Source: Acanthornis magna
Lineage: Eukaryota; Chordata; Aves; Passeriformes; Acanthizidae
Assembly (NCBI GenBank): GCA_036785705.1
Contig: JAWUZG010000136.1
Location: 1,426,001-1,490,000 of the forward strand
Reading direction: 5' to 3'
DNA length: 64,000 nt
Below, one piece after another: positions 27,248-39,524 of this stretch (the stretch's first letter is position 1; each line of letters begins with the position of its first letter). The translations under genes were made by a program, and so were the position numbers. A model generated the notes under the pieces. The model ran no database searches and had not been told where the DNA came from. It saw only the letters and a program-made list of their open reading frames with translations.

Positions 27248-29246
27248 GGTGGGGTTTTCAGAGGACAGTGTCAGGGTGAAAACCCTCCTTGCCAGGCACG
27301 CGTTACTGCCCTCAGAATGTCTGACACCTCCACAGGTATTGTGGAGGCTCCAGTCAGTGCCAAGTCGGGTGGCGGCGCTGGAAAGCAGCAGTGATTTCAC
27401 TGGATGCGACAAACATCACCTAAAATAATGTCAAATATTGTTTGGCTCTGTCCTGTAATTAAAAATGTTCGGAGCAGGTTGGAGGATAAAGAGAACACAC
27501 ACAAAAAAACCCTCCCTGGGTGGTCTGGAGGAGACTGGCAAGATAAGGCAGAAGAAAGTAACAATTAATTGGAAAAAGCATTTAGTTCTCTGTTATAAGT
27601 ACAAATATTGAGTTGGCATTGACTTTCAGCTGCCTGCCTTGATGAACACATTTTTGATTGGACATAAACAAGACTCATTTCCTCATGGATCACCCAAGGA
27701 ATATAAGCACGGTGCAATTAAAAAGAAAGAAATGCAGATGTAATAGTCAATACACATCTCATCCACTGATCTATTAGATAGTGACAGATGCAGCCAACCA
27801 GTTGAAATCCTATTTTTCAGTGATATTTGTTAATCAAAGCACAGTAAGTGCAGCCAAAACAGTTCTGTGTTTCCAGGGCAGAGACAGGTGAGATTTGGGG
27901 GGTTGAATTCTGAGTAATACCTGTCCTTGTGCCATTTAAGTAATTCTGTACCTAAACAGAATGGCAGAGTTGGAGCTTCAATATGTTCGTAAGAAATGTT
28001 CGTTTTATACCTGTAAATGTGAAGGCTTTGATGAACTCCCAATGGTCACTTCAGTTGTCAGAAGTGCCTATTTGGTTAAAAAGCTTCTTTGCTGAAAAAA
28101 AAAGTGCATAAAGGTTCACACTAGGGAAGGCAAAATTAAAATCAGATATTGTCATCAAACAGAGCCTTTTCCTTAAATACACAAACAAGCAAAAAAGTCT
28201 TTGCTTGTAACCAAACCTCATTATGTGGTTCTCCTATTCCTCCGAGAGGGAGACGGAAAATACTAAAAGGATGTTTTCAAGGAATGCTGAGATGTCTCAG
28301 GAAGTCCTGCATTTAATTCAGTGAATAACACTCATCCCCGGGACTCGGAATGTACTCTTTAGTCTAAAACCAGCCACGACGAGATGGGCTACAAGTGCTT
28401 TGTGGTGAATAAAACATAAAACTGACAGAAATACCAGACATCGATACCACCTCCACTAAGAGCTCTGACAAGTATTTCCACTAATGTGCGACAGGGACAT
28501 AACAAAGATTTAGTCCAGAGTTGGATTCCAAGGTTGTTCATTATGTATTTTAAGACATTCTGTGCTTCTCTACGCGTCTTCTTTTTTTTTTTAGTTGCTT
28601 GTATTGCATCAACTTTTTAACTGACGGAGTTTTAACAGAATGAATAAGACTTTGTTAGTAACTATTTCATGACTTAGGCACATTATTATGCTTAGAATAA
28701 TAGAATAGACTTTTCTCAAGAGCTTGTTTTAAAGTGGGTGCATTTTAACATTTTTTATTTACACAGCCCTTCACTGAGGGCTTTGGTATCTGAAGGGAGA
28801 GAAAAAAATCTGTACTATCTCCTTTTTCTCCAGTTATTTTAGATTAAGAGAAGGCATCCAGGAGCAATTTAAAAGGAGATTGCAATTTACAGCTGCAAAG
28901 CAGTTGGTGGTTAAATGAGGAGTTTGTAGTGGACCCTTTGCAAGTAGAAGTCTGTGAAGAAATTAGAATAATTTTGAATTCTGGAGTAAACATTTCTGAC
29001 CTTCTAAATGGAAACATCTGCAAGATTTTGCTTAAATGATGAGTGGGGAGATTCTCAGCTGGTGTAAATTAGTGTGGCTTCAGTGAAGCTGATGTTTTTA
29101 TAACAGTTTACATCATTCACATTTCTTTCCTCAAAAATTCTATTTTTTGTGAGCATTTAAGTGTAACAGCATCAATTTTCTGTACCAACATCTTCTGAAT
29201 AGAAATGTGCAGTTTCTTCCATGAAAACCCTGATGTTTCCCTATTT

Positions 29247-30695
29247 GAGTCCTCTGAGTAAGCATTGCAAAGGAAAAGATGTTCTTTAACTACAAGAAAT
29301 ATTCCGCTAGATTAAAATTCTGATGCACTGTTGTTACAAAGTCACCCCTCGAGTAGGAAGGAATGAGGGGAAGCTTCCCAGACATCAGCTCCAAGGACAG
29401 CAGGACAGAAACCTGGATCAGAATTGGATTTGCATGCCAGCACTCCTATCCCCTGCATTCACAGGGACAGAGATCCCACTGCACACACATTGCCCGGGAT
29501 TCCTTGAGGACACAGCAGAAAATCTGTCTCAGGTTATTGGTCTTGGATTTCCATTCCTGCATTTCTGTGTTTCCCCCCATTGTCAGCAAATTTCAGTTCC
29601 AGATTAGGGTGATGTTTCTGTATGTCTTTATCTGATTGGAGAAATCCAGATATAACTGGAGGGGTTTTTGGTTTTCTTCATGAAGTTGTGATGGTTTGGG
29701 ACCCAGTTCCCTCAGCCTTCCCTCACATGTCAGCATTGAGTCCTCTGAGTAAGCATTGCAAAGGAAAAGATGTTCTTTAACTACAAGAAATATTCCCCTA
29801 GATTAAAATTCTGATGCACTGTTGTTACAAAGTCACCCCTCGAGTAGGAAGGAATGAGGGGAAGCTTCCCAGACATCAGCTCCAAGGACAGCAGGACAGA
29901 AACCTGGATCAGAATTGGATTTGCATGCCAGCACTCCTATCCCCTGCATTCACAGGGACAGAGATCCCACTGCACACACATTGCCCGGGATTCCTTGAGG
30001 ACACAGCAGAAAATCTGTCTCAGGTTATTGGTCTCGGATTTCCATTCCTGCATTTCTTTGTTTCCGCCCATCGTCAGGAAATTTCAGTTCCAGATTAGGG
30101 TGATGTTTCTGTATGTCTTTATCTGATTGGAGAAATCCAGATATAACTGGAGAGGTTTTTGGTTTTCTTCATGAAGTTGTGATGGTTTGGGACCCAGTTC
30201 CCTCAGCCTTCCCTCACATGTCAGCATTGAGTCCTCTGAGTAAGCATTGCAAAGGAAAAGATGTTCTTTAACTACAAGAAATATTCCGCTAGATTAAAAT
30301 TCTGATGCACTGTTGTTACAAAGTCACCCCTCAAGTAGGAAGGAATGAGGGGAAGCTTCCCAGACATCAGCTCCAAGGACAGCAGGACAGAAACCTGGAT
30401 CAGAATTGGATTTGCATGCCAGCACTCCTATCCCCTGCATTCACAGGGACAGAGATCCCACTGCACACACATTGCCCGGGATTCCTTGAGGACACAGCAG
30501 AAAATCTGTCTCAGGTTATGGGTCTCGGATTTCCATTCCTGCATTTCTTTGTTTCTGCTCATCGTCAGGAAATTTCAGTTCCAGATTAGGGTGATGTTTC
30601 TGTATGTCTTTATCTGATTGGAGAAATCCAGATATAACTGGAGGGGTTTTTGGTTTTCTTCATGAAGTTGTGATGTTTTGGGACCCAGTTCCCTC
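29247..30695. repeat. 491-bp tandem repeat, almost three copies
   Basis: Copies start at 29247, 29738 and 30229 with GAGTCCTCTGAG; the period is exactly 491 bp and there are no indels between copies. Adjacent copies differ by about seven substitutions by eye (about 1.5%), clustered near the ATTTCTGTGTTTCC region. The third copy stops at GTTCCCTC (30695), about 24 bp short of a full unit, and runs into a CR1 fragment. Each copy carries the same overlapping open frames of 90-94 codons, but 491 is not a multiple of three and the frames match no family I know, so I do not call genes. Each unit contains one octamer-like ATTTGCAT. Confidence 0.97.
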
Positions 30696-30699
30696 GCTT

Positions 30700-30862
30700 G
30701 GCAGAATCCCAGTGCTTGACTCATCCTCCTGGCCTCTCCCTGGACCTCTCCAGCCTGCCCACTTTTTTAAAATCTCTTTTATCTGTTTGAAGGTATTACA
30801 CAGCGTTGAGCCCAATATTGATCCCCAGGGGACCCCACTTGTGACAGGCTTGGAAAGGGCCT
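30700..30862 (-). mobile_element. CR1 LINE reverse-transcriptase-region fragment
   Basis: The + strand carries GAGCCCAATATTGATCCCC and GGGGACCCCACTTGTGAC, the antisense of the CR1 segment just upstream of its FADD-coding region. The fragment begins right where the third 491-bp tandem copy ends. Confidence 0.75.
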
Positions 30863-33800
30863 GAGATTGTTGGATCTAGTGTTGAATCTAAATTTTGAAG
30901 TGTGTTTCTTTCAGACGGTGGGAAGAAAGTGAATTATTTTCAGGACCTCAGAATATCCTGTCTGGAAGGACAGGAATGTCTTGTGCAGAAGCTTGTAAAA
31001 AACATGTCCTTAATAATGCTGTATTTTGTAATTCTCTGGAAAAAAATCGTGCAAATCACACATCATTTGTCCAAGGTAGAGTCTCCAGCCTGATCCTGAG
31101 GAGAGCTGGAGTTACTTTGTAGTTACTAAGTAGGCATTTTATCTCATGGAACTGCATTTTTTTTAAGAATTAATCATCAAGTACTTCAAGCTCCCCTCCA
31201 CACTGGCAATGGAGAGAAGCAATCCCCTGTGATGATATGTATTCTGTATTAAAATAAATATGCAAGACAGATGGGTGCTCTAAAAATGCCTGTCACTATA
31301 TATTGAATATAGAAGGAGCTAAAATAACTAGATTTGATTCAGTATTTCAAGATGGTAAAATTAAATGGGATGGTCCTACCCTGAGCACTATCAGTGCTTT
31401 CTGGAATGGCAGAGTGTGCTACATGATAATCTGAATTTAATTAAATGACACAGCTCTGAAATGATGGCAGGATATTCTTGCCTCGGGGAAGAATTTCTCA
31501 TAGCTGCATTGCTTTCCCCCCCTTCCAAAAAAAAAAAACAAAAAACCAAACCCCACACAACGCATGTGTTTTATGCAATAAAAATCAATGGGATTTGGAA
31601 GTTACACATTCCTTGTCAACTAGGAAAGTCCCACCAGTTGCCTTTTCTGAATTTTCAGTGCCTCAGTGTGCTGTAAAATCCAGTCTTGGCTAGAAGCTAG
31701 AAGAGCAGGAGTATGTCCTCAACACAGTGGTCTTGGAAACCCTTGTTCAAAAAGACACAGAAATACAGAACTATTCAGTGTATTATCTACAAATGAAAAA
31801 AAAAAAATCACCAAACCCAAAAAAACTGCTGCCTTCATTCTCAAGAGTGAAAAAGTTCTCCATTTTGTGCAGCATCTAATATAGTTATAAATATAAATAT
31901 AAATTCTTCAGCCAGTCCTTTTTTTTTTTCTTTTTTTTCTTTTTTGGAAAAGCTTAGATGCCAGTCCACGATTATGGGTAAATAATCAATTAATAGCAGC
32001 TGCCATTTGGGACCCAGTATGATCAAGCCCCAATCCTAACTGGTGTTTCAAGTCAAACTGCTGTCACTGATGATTCTGAAAATCTTTGGTTATTGCCAAA
32101 AGACAAGAAGTAGTTACAAAAATGAATTATGCAAAACAAGAAAAATAATGGCCACAAACCAAAGTAAAATATTCCTCTACACACGTATTTCCCACTTCGG
32201 AGAGGATAAAAGAAGAAACTGCACGTAGCTGATATTAAACAAACCCCTTAATTCACCAATTCACCACTTGAAGGCATTCAGTTATTGTGGTGATGTGGCC
32301 TGCATAAAAAACATGCATAAAATATAACAAGAGAATCCTCTTCAACCATTAATGGACACAGTTTTCATTTTTTCTTTATTACATACTTAGTTTTAATTAT
32401 GTACAGACCTAGATAAACTTGCTTGGATGCCAGCCAAGGATAAGATTTGCACACCTCAGGTACTGATACCATGTCCAGCTCATGGTTCATTTTAATTTTA
32501 TTGACTTTATTTACTATCTGAGATTGCAAGGATGTGGCTTCCCCAGCTTTCTCCATAGTTGTAATTATTCATGCAACCCTGGAACCAAATAGACTCGCTG
32601 GTCACAAGGTAATTAAACACTGCTGAGAGCAATTGTTTTATTTAAGGAGAACTTACTGTGTGTATCATCCATTTATGAGCAGATTATTTAGTGAGTGGCA
32701 TTCCAGAACTGCAGAGTTTTGGGGGAGGGAAGGGGCAGTAATTCAGTGTTTTACTGCAAAGCTCTAAACAAAGCTCTAAAGACCTTACTATGCAACCTTT
32801 TTTACCCCACTTTTATGCAAAATTCTCTTTTATTTACTCCCGAAGAAATAAATGAATTATTAAGAGGAAATGGGAGCATACGAATTTTCATTCCACAGCA
32901 GGGGTTTCTATAGCAAAATTGAAGCTGGGAAATGGGTGATTGCAGAACCTCCAGTGTAGTTACTTAGAATGAGTTCTAAAACTAAAATAATTTATAGGAA
33001 TAAAAATATGATAAAAACACTGAGCTGAGAAAAACAGTAATTCATGTTCATACCATGCTCCCAAGAGACTTCTTACCATTCAGTTTTTCCTTGTATTTAT
33101 TATTTTGAGATGGCTTCATCTCATCTCTAGAGGAACCACACAGATTTTGCAAAACTTGTTTTTCTGACCCATCTCCCTAGAAAATGGCTAGAATTTTCAC
33201 CTTCCAGTGAAATTTAGTCTCTACTTCTAGAATATATTGTTTAGCCTTTTCCTGACCCAAAATTAATAGTTTTCTGTCAGAAGGGGACTATGTATTGGTA
33301 TGTTTAAACCTAGATTTCTGCTTAAAAGCACTGATGCAGACTATGCCTGTTGTTCAAAATGTTTTTTCTTTTAGTACTAAGCTTCTCTTCATCACTTTTA
33401 GAAGGGCTATTGAACATTGGCATAGTTTTAAAGGAGTGATCTTGTTCAACATTTAAAATAAAATATTAGGACAGATATATTTTTGATCGGCAATTTACAC
33501 CTTAATAAAACATTGTGATATTGAAGTTCTGAATAAACTGTAAATAATGGAGCTCTCTACCTAGGGGATGATGAACATATAAAAATATATCAAGGTTTTT
33601 CTAGCTTTTGGATCAATAGATAATCTTTCCAGCTGTCTCCTGGAGGCTAAATTACTTGAAACAGGACTGAACGTGTCTTGGACATGCAACATATGAAGTT
33701 TTAGGAGATTGAGCTCTCCCAGATATTTTGGCTTACATCTAAAGCAGCAGAGAAAACAGAGGAATGTCTGAAAAGAGTGGGTCCAAAACATCTCACATAG

Positions 33801-34214
33801 ATTATTGTTATTAATATTGTTATTGTTAAATTGAAACCCTGAGCTTCTAAATGATGTACTTTAAAGGAAAAGGATAATAGCGCTCTCTGACATCACTCCT
33901 TTAGTTGTGATACACATCAGGGTTTTGTCTGTGACATTATGTTGTAGGCCAGCAGTTGCTGTACTTTTTGTGCATTTCTTGGCACTTCACCCCTTTCTGG
34001 GATTTAAAAAATCTGGCATTTTTAAAAAACAATATCCTCAAAATAGTGGCTTCACGTCTCACACATCTCTAAGTGATCCTAACTTTTCAATACAAGGATA
34101 TTCATTACAATAACATCTGTCTCTATAATAGTAATTCTGGTGGTAGAAGTTTCATCTGTTTCATGTGCTGAAATTTGAGCTCTGTGATTTCCTTAGTAGT
34201 GGTATCTGGAATTA

Positions 34215-34454
34215 TTAAAAGCCAGCAACACAGTTCCAGTCTGGAGCATCTTCTTCCAAGGTTGACCATATCTCATCTAAAATGCGCTGAGTCTCTGGGC
34301 TGATTGGCCTGACTGTCCTTGTCTTGGCTCCGTGATATTCTCTAGGGTTAGGAAAGTGTCCTGTTAAGTACCTCATGCTGATCAAAAGAGTTCTGTAATG
34401 AGCAAATCGTGGGATGTAGATGTCCTTAATAGTTGTGATACATATTTGGGGAGG
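34215..34454 (-). CDS. Candidate unannotated coding segment, minus strand (unidentified)
   Basis: The minus strand has an open frame of 79 codons closed by TAA at 34215-34217. Its sequence is strikingly protein-like: DIYIPRFAHYRTLLISMRY, then LTGHFPNPREYHGAKTRT, then VRPISPETQRILDEIWS, ending EEDAPDWNCVAGF. It has mixed charged, aromatic and helix-forming residues without the low-complexity bias of chance frames in AT-rich DNA. The first in-frame ATG (34374-34376) gives only 53 residues, so a full protein would need upstream exons. Possible minus-strand acceptors are CATTACAG (exon from 34392 downward, with a fair pyrimidine tract) and ATTAAG (exon from 34424 downward, with a poor tract). I cannot name a family. 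It could be the terminal exon of a gene antisense to CTNNA2, an old retrocopy fragment or chance. No neighbouring exon was recognised. Confidence 0.3.
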   Translation of the reverse strand, partial: PPQICITTIKDIYIPRFAHYRTLLISMRYLTGHFPNPREYHGAKTRTVRPISPETQRILDEIWSTLEEDAPDWNCVAGF

Positions 34455-37400
34455 TTAATATTTTACTCTAACAGTTTAAACTGTAAAAAGAAAAAAAGGA
34501 AGGGGAGGGCAAGGTCTTTGTAAAAAGGAAAGCCAGTGCTATACCTTAGCAGAGATCATTTTAGCATTCAGCAAATGCGGAAATTTCTTACAGTCCTTAA
34601 GCGCTTTTTGTTCTTATTTTATTTCTTTTCCTAACCAAATGAAGTTGAAGTTCCCTGTATAAGTGCTGTGAAGCTTTTCAGACTTCGCTTAATATAAATG
34701 ACTGTATTCTGTCTTTGTTGTTCAGGTGATATTGTTGACACTGGCTGCGACTGTAGGCATTTTCTGCAGTAACACAACAGTCAGAACCTTGATTTCTTCC
34801 ACTTATCAGACGTGGATGTGTTGAAAAACTACACAACTTCTCAAGTCAGGTGGCAAATGAGGCTTAAAAACACTTGAATATTATATTCAGGGAGCTGGAT
34901 CTGATGTTGAGTTACCTGGGAGGGAACTCGAGCAGCCTTGGGGGTAGAAATGCAGCGGAAGATCCTGTCCTGAGCTGGGGGCTCTGCAGCCAGCACAGCC
35001 CCTGTGGGAATTAGCTCCTCCTGACCAGCTGAGAATAAATCAAATGGGCAGGAAAAATCTCCAAGGAAATTAGAATGGAAGCATCTCAGACTGAGAAAAT
35101 AGTTTGAAAATATCTGGAGTACAAGCAGCATGCAAATGCTGCTAACGGTCACAAGAAATCAGGGACTTGATTAATATATTCTCCTGTAGCAAAGTTCTCC
35201 TCATTACACCATGAATAGATTTAATTCTGTCCATAGGAACTTCAATACGGATATTTTGGCATTCAAGGAATTCTGTGCATATCTCCTCCTTCTCCTTTTA
35301 ACCCAATGCCAGCAGCAATTTTTACTTCCTTTTTATCCCAAAGTATCTTTCTTCCCTTTGCGGAAAAAGATTAACAGAGAAATGGCAAAAGGCTCAATAC
35401 CAAGCTTTTTCGCTTTTTCAGGAAACGAATAAATTCCTTTCTATCCCTTCTAGGAATGAAGGCCAAAAATTTATCACAGAGCAACAATAAAATAAGAGTA
35501 TTTAAGGACTTAAATAAATAAACTTTAATAAACTTATATTTTCAGCACAGAGCAGATGGTGTTTGACAGACCTGCCTGAAGCTATGTAGCATCACATGCC
35601 GTGCTAGTTATTTTTCAATAATGCAATTTACTAAACAAATTTCTTTGAAATCACACAGTGAAGAAGGGGTTTTGTGTACAGATTAAAAGGCAGTAGCCAT
35701 TTTATAAGTAACAGGTGAAGGGCACTTAAAATTCCTGGCTAAGTAAAAATGATGCAGAATGTGAGACTTCAGCCGTATTTGTGTGCGTTGTAAAAATACT
35801 GTCATTGAGAGAGCTCTGTCCACTTGGTGTGGTTTAGTTTTCCAGCACAGACTGGTTCATCCCATTTGGCATCTCGGGCAGTATGGAGGCACGGTTTGGG
35901 CAATGGCACTCAGCAATGTGGGACAGGCTTTGCTGTGTTCTGCAGGGAGAAGGGAGCGGCCAGATGGGTATTGACAGTTTGTGTTGTGTGGCCTAAGGGT
36001 CACAGAAGGGCTCCCAGTAGTTTCGTGCTTCACAGATGTACCTTAAGGGCCACTGTTTATGTAAACCCTGATTGTTTAAAGCTGGAGTCAAAAAGTTACC
36101 AGGAAGACTTGAAGAGAGGCTTAGGAGAGGTGATGGATTTAGGCTACCATGGGCCTGTTCTCAGTGAGAATTTCCTCCTATGAGACATACAGAACACCCA
36201 GATTAGGAACCTAAATTACAAACTTTGAGGCCAATCTCAAAATTTCTACTTTTTTTTTCCAATGACCAGGAGCCTTTTCCTCTAAACGGTGCAGTTTATC
36301 AAATACTTAATTTATTTAGTGTCCCTGTGTCCCGTAGCTGACTATCCTGGAAGGATTCTCAAGTTCCTCTTCAAGGACAACTTTCTGACCCCCTCAGTGG
36401 GTGCCAAGCATTAATTGCTTGACCTCACCATGTTGGTGGTGAATGTAAAATCTATCTGCCCTGCATGAGATCAGTGAAGAGGAACTGTGAACCAGTTGTT
36501 CTGTTCGAGCTGTAAAATGCCATCCCCGTGTAGCCTTAAGTGTCGTGGTGTTTGCTCTTTGATTATTCACATTGCGTTAACACCCACAGGCATTTTGGCC
36601 TGTTTAGTGAATTACTCCCTGATTTTATTAAAAATAAGGGGGGAAAAGTGCCAAACAAAGGTTATCTTTGCCTTAAAAAAAAAGTTTTAACATATTTTCT
36701 GTGGTTATGGATCTTTCTAAGCCATTCCATTAAGGATTAAACAATGAGAAGGAAGAGAATAATTTACACAATATTAAAGAAATGGAATTATTTGACTGGG
36801 AAAATAAAGCATCCCAGAACACGGATGTCATCAAGGAAACTTGGTTCAGCAAGTTCACAGTGCACAGCTGGAATAATTTTCTTTTTTCCTAAGTTTTCTT
36901 AGACTATAACTCTGTAGTCTAACGAACTAGAACCTGGCTGAGACTGGCTCATCTGGCAGTCCCTGTTGTGCCTTTCTAACACTCAGGAGAGGCTTCCTGA
37001 ACCAAATTTATCTGCCTCAGCTTTATTGTGAAATTTCAGCTTGAAAAACACGCTCGGTTGCGTGCACATGTGACAGCTGCTGTCTTGAACAAAATACCAG
37101 GGACTGAATTCAGGACATCTAAAACGAAAAGCCTGTGCTGACACTGCTTAGGCTAAAGAGATGTAGTTCTTCAGCTGGGGACCAGGAGAACTCAGTCAAA
37201 GGATGAACGCAAGAAAAGTGAGATAAAAATATCAGCGGGTGACACAGATGCCTCCTCTTGTGTGAGAGCAAATGCTTTCTCTCTCTGTTTTCTGGTGTCA
37301 ATTTGTATGATTAACTCCAGAATTTGTAATGGATTCTTTTTAAAAAGCTAAGAGGTAAATTTATGTTTTGTATTAAATTCTGGTGGCACTTGATATTGTT

Positions 37401-38529
37401 ATGCTTGAATTTCTAAATAAAAAAAGGGGATGGGTTTTGCAGATTTCTAAATGATCATAAAAGCTTTGGCCTCGTGTCATAATTAGAATTACAGGCAATA
37501 ACAGAAAGCAGGCGTTCTCTGGAATAAATGCCGAAAGCAAAGACTGGAACAGAGGCCACTTGCCAATGTAGGGCTGATAACTGTGCTGTACATGTGAGAG
37601 GATATCAGTGAAAGGGTCTGTTTAATCCCCAGCCCACCCCAAAAGTGACTTCTCAATAGCTCCCAGAAACGTGTGCTATTAGGCTCAGCTGGAGAGAGAA
37701 AATGGCTCTTAATCATATGCAAGGAACAATTCTAAATAGGAGTATTTGAAAACAGCCTTGGGAAGGAGAGAGTAGTGCCTGAAAGAATGGAAGATCATTT
37801 TGATTCTTGATGAAAAGCTTTCAAACAGAGTTCAATGTGCAAGAGATGTGACAAATCTTTAGAGAAGTAGTTTTCTCTTAAGAGAAAGGTAATACAGCTA
37901 ACAAAGTCACTTAATGCTTTTTGTGCCATTGAACCTAAAAAACGTATTTTTCCCCCATTGGTTATGAGCCACAAAAGGCTTTTTTCCCCCTTTTTAATCT
38001 TCGTGAGGAGTTTTGCTTTGAGACTTCCTGCAGGAAAGTGTTTTAAGTGGAATTCTTCTTTATACCAAACCTAATGTCTGCCAATATGATTCCTGTTACA
38101 GGCGTAGGGACCATTTTCCTTCTGTCCTCAAGCTGTGTTGCTGCTTATTATCATGTTTAACATTCCCAGTGCCTGGCAGGATGGAGATTAGAAACTCTTA
38201 ATATTCATTTTATAGTGAAAGGTCTTGCCAGATTTTTTTTTAGTATTAGCTATAATATATGCACATAATTTATTGGTGGAAAAGTTCTGAACTCTCCGGT
38301 GAGTCACCTTAATCTTTGTTCTTATCACTTTAGGATTGTTTTAAAATAATCTTCTGTGCCTCCTGCACATAAACATGTTAAAAACATTACTTTGGAAATA
38401 ACAACTCGATGGAAGCAAACAAAAAAGCTACAAGAAATTTCCTTTGATAAATCCTTACTATTTTTTTTAATAAGTTCATATTACCTGGAGCATTTTTGTC
38501 TAACTCTAAAATTCTGGTTTTTTCAACAG

Positions 38530-38610
38530 ACTGGAAGGAAGGAGAAGGGAGACCCACTCAACATTGCCATTGACAAGATGACCAAGAAAACACGAGACCT
38601 CCGAAGACAG
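38530..38610 (+). CDS. CTNNA2: Internal exon of alpha-N-catenin (27 codons)
   Basis: Alpha-catenins link the cadherin-beta-catenin complex to F-actin at adherens junctions; CTNNA2 is the neuronal form. The exon reads TGRKEKGDPLNIAIDKM followed by TKKTRDLRRQ, the stretch just after the N-terminal dimerisation/beta-catenin-binding region, about residues 297-323 in alpha-E numbering (from memory). The borders are clear: TTCAACAG acceptor after a T-rich tract, CAG/GTGGGT donor, and the frame is open across 81 nt, phase 0 at both ends. The last codons join without a break to the exon at 54586. As I recall it, alpha-E-catenin has AGRKERSDALNSAIDKM here, so TGRKEKGDPLNIAIDKM favours CTNNA2; CTNNA3 is more divergent. 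The surrounding open frame extends into intron on both sides and is not the protein boundary. An 81-nt symmetric exon could be skipped without a frameshift. Confidence 0.95.
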
Positions 38611-39089
38611 GTGGGTCATGCATTTGGTAATGCTTCTTGATTTTCCAAGGAAATCATTGCTTTCCAGCCTCAGATCGGTTTCAAGGAGGTATAAAGAATT
38701 GGTGTCCTCATTTAGATATGACCCCACATTACACATGACATTAAGCCAAGTTGTAGCATTTCCTGAGACGAAAAAAAAACTGGAGAAAGAAATGCATTCC
38801 AAGTGTAACCCCCACTGGTCTTTCCATGTGGGAGGGGAGGCAGATTGTCCAGACCTTCCCTGCCTCGGCAGCCCAAAAACCACAGTGATAAAAACACTGG
38901 CATATGTGCTTATTTGTGTTTTATTTGAATACTCTCACTGGAGTAACAGGAAAGATGAGCAGAATGTGAAAAAGAAAATTTACAGGAGAAGAATATTTTC
39001 AAAGAAAACTTCCAAGGTACCGTATTAAATAAAGATCCTATGAAGATACAGAAAGGGCTGATAAATAACAATTTTGCAAGAGAGATGGA

Positions 39090-39232
39090 TGCCCCATCCC
39101 TCTAAACACTCAAGGCTAGGTTGGATGGGTCTCTGAGCAATCTGATCTAGGTGAAACTGGCCCTGCCCATGGCACAGGGAAGTGAACCTTTAAAGGCCCC
39201 TTCTAACCCAAACTATTCTATGATTTTATGAA
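39090..39232 (+). mobile_element. CR1 LINE 3' fragment, sense
   Basis: A sense CR1 3' end: CAAGGCTAGGTTGGATGGG, then CTGCCCATGGCACAGGGA, TTTAAAGGCCCCTTC, and terminal ATTCTATGATTTTATG. It lies about 480 bp after the first CTNNA2 exon. Confidence 0.9.
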
Positions 39233-39495
39233 TAGCTAAAAACCTAGTTTAAGCCATAAAGGTTGCCTTTCTTACATTGCAATTATTGTGTTTTGTAATA
39301 AGACTGAAAGGTTAATTTTAAAAGGTTTGAGATGGAAAGCAAGTGAAAGGAGATTGACAGCCAAAAGGGAGAAATCTGTAGGTTTCCCTTTACACCTTTA
39401 AGTTAAGGCAGGATAGATTGCCTCTTTTGACCTCTTTTTTGCTCATTTTGAGATGATCCCAATTCTGCATTTTCTGTAAAAATCGAACTATGATG

Positions 39496-39524
39496 ACGAT
39501 AATAATAATAATAATAATAGTAAT
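39496..39524. repeat. (AAT)n short microsatellite
   Basis: About eight ATA/AAT units with flanking degenerate units (GACGATAAT and TAGTAATG). Confidence 0.9.

Larger units (their letters stand above)
1..38529 (+). other. CTNNA2: CTNNA2 intron, 3' part (upstream intron)
   Basis: This is the 3' portion of the intron before the 81-nt exon; its 5' end lies outside the window. No alpha-catenin exon was recognised in it. The preceding exon should end near a LLSEYM-type sequence, which I do not see. The content is AT-rich single-copy DNA with CR1 fragments, two solo LTRs, a tandem triplication and simple repeats, listed separately. Long stretches show nothing recognisable, for example 1-1240, 1300-3650, 4000-5950, 6345-10385, 13890-18850, 21310-23510, 27250-29245 and 34460-38520, apart from a few items noted separately. 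Confidence 0.9.

Noticed and set aside
26856..27428. A 190-codon + frame
   Set aside because: It crosses the solo LTR at 26969-27247 and both its flanks; it is antisense to the LTR and has no protein similarity I recognise.
29323..30617. Repeated 90-94 codon open frames, one pair in each 491-bp unit
   Set aside because: They recur because the DNA recurs. The unit length is not a multiple of three, two frames overlap, the copies show no coding-type substitution bias by eye, and no family is recognised.
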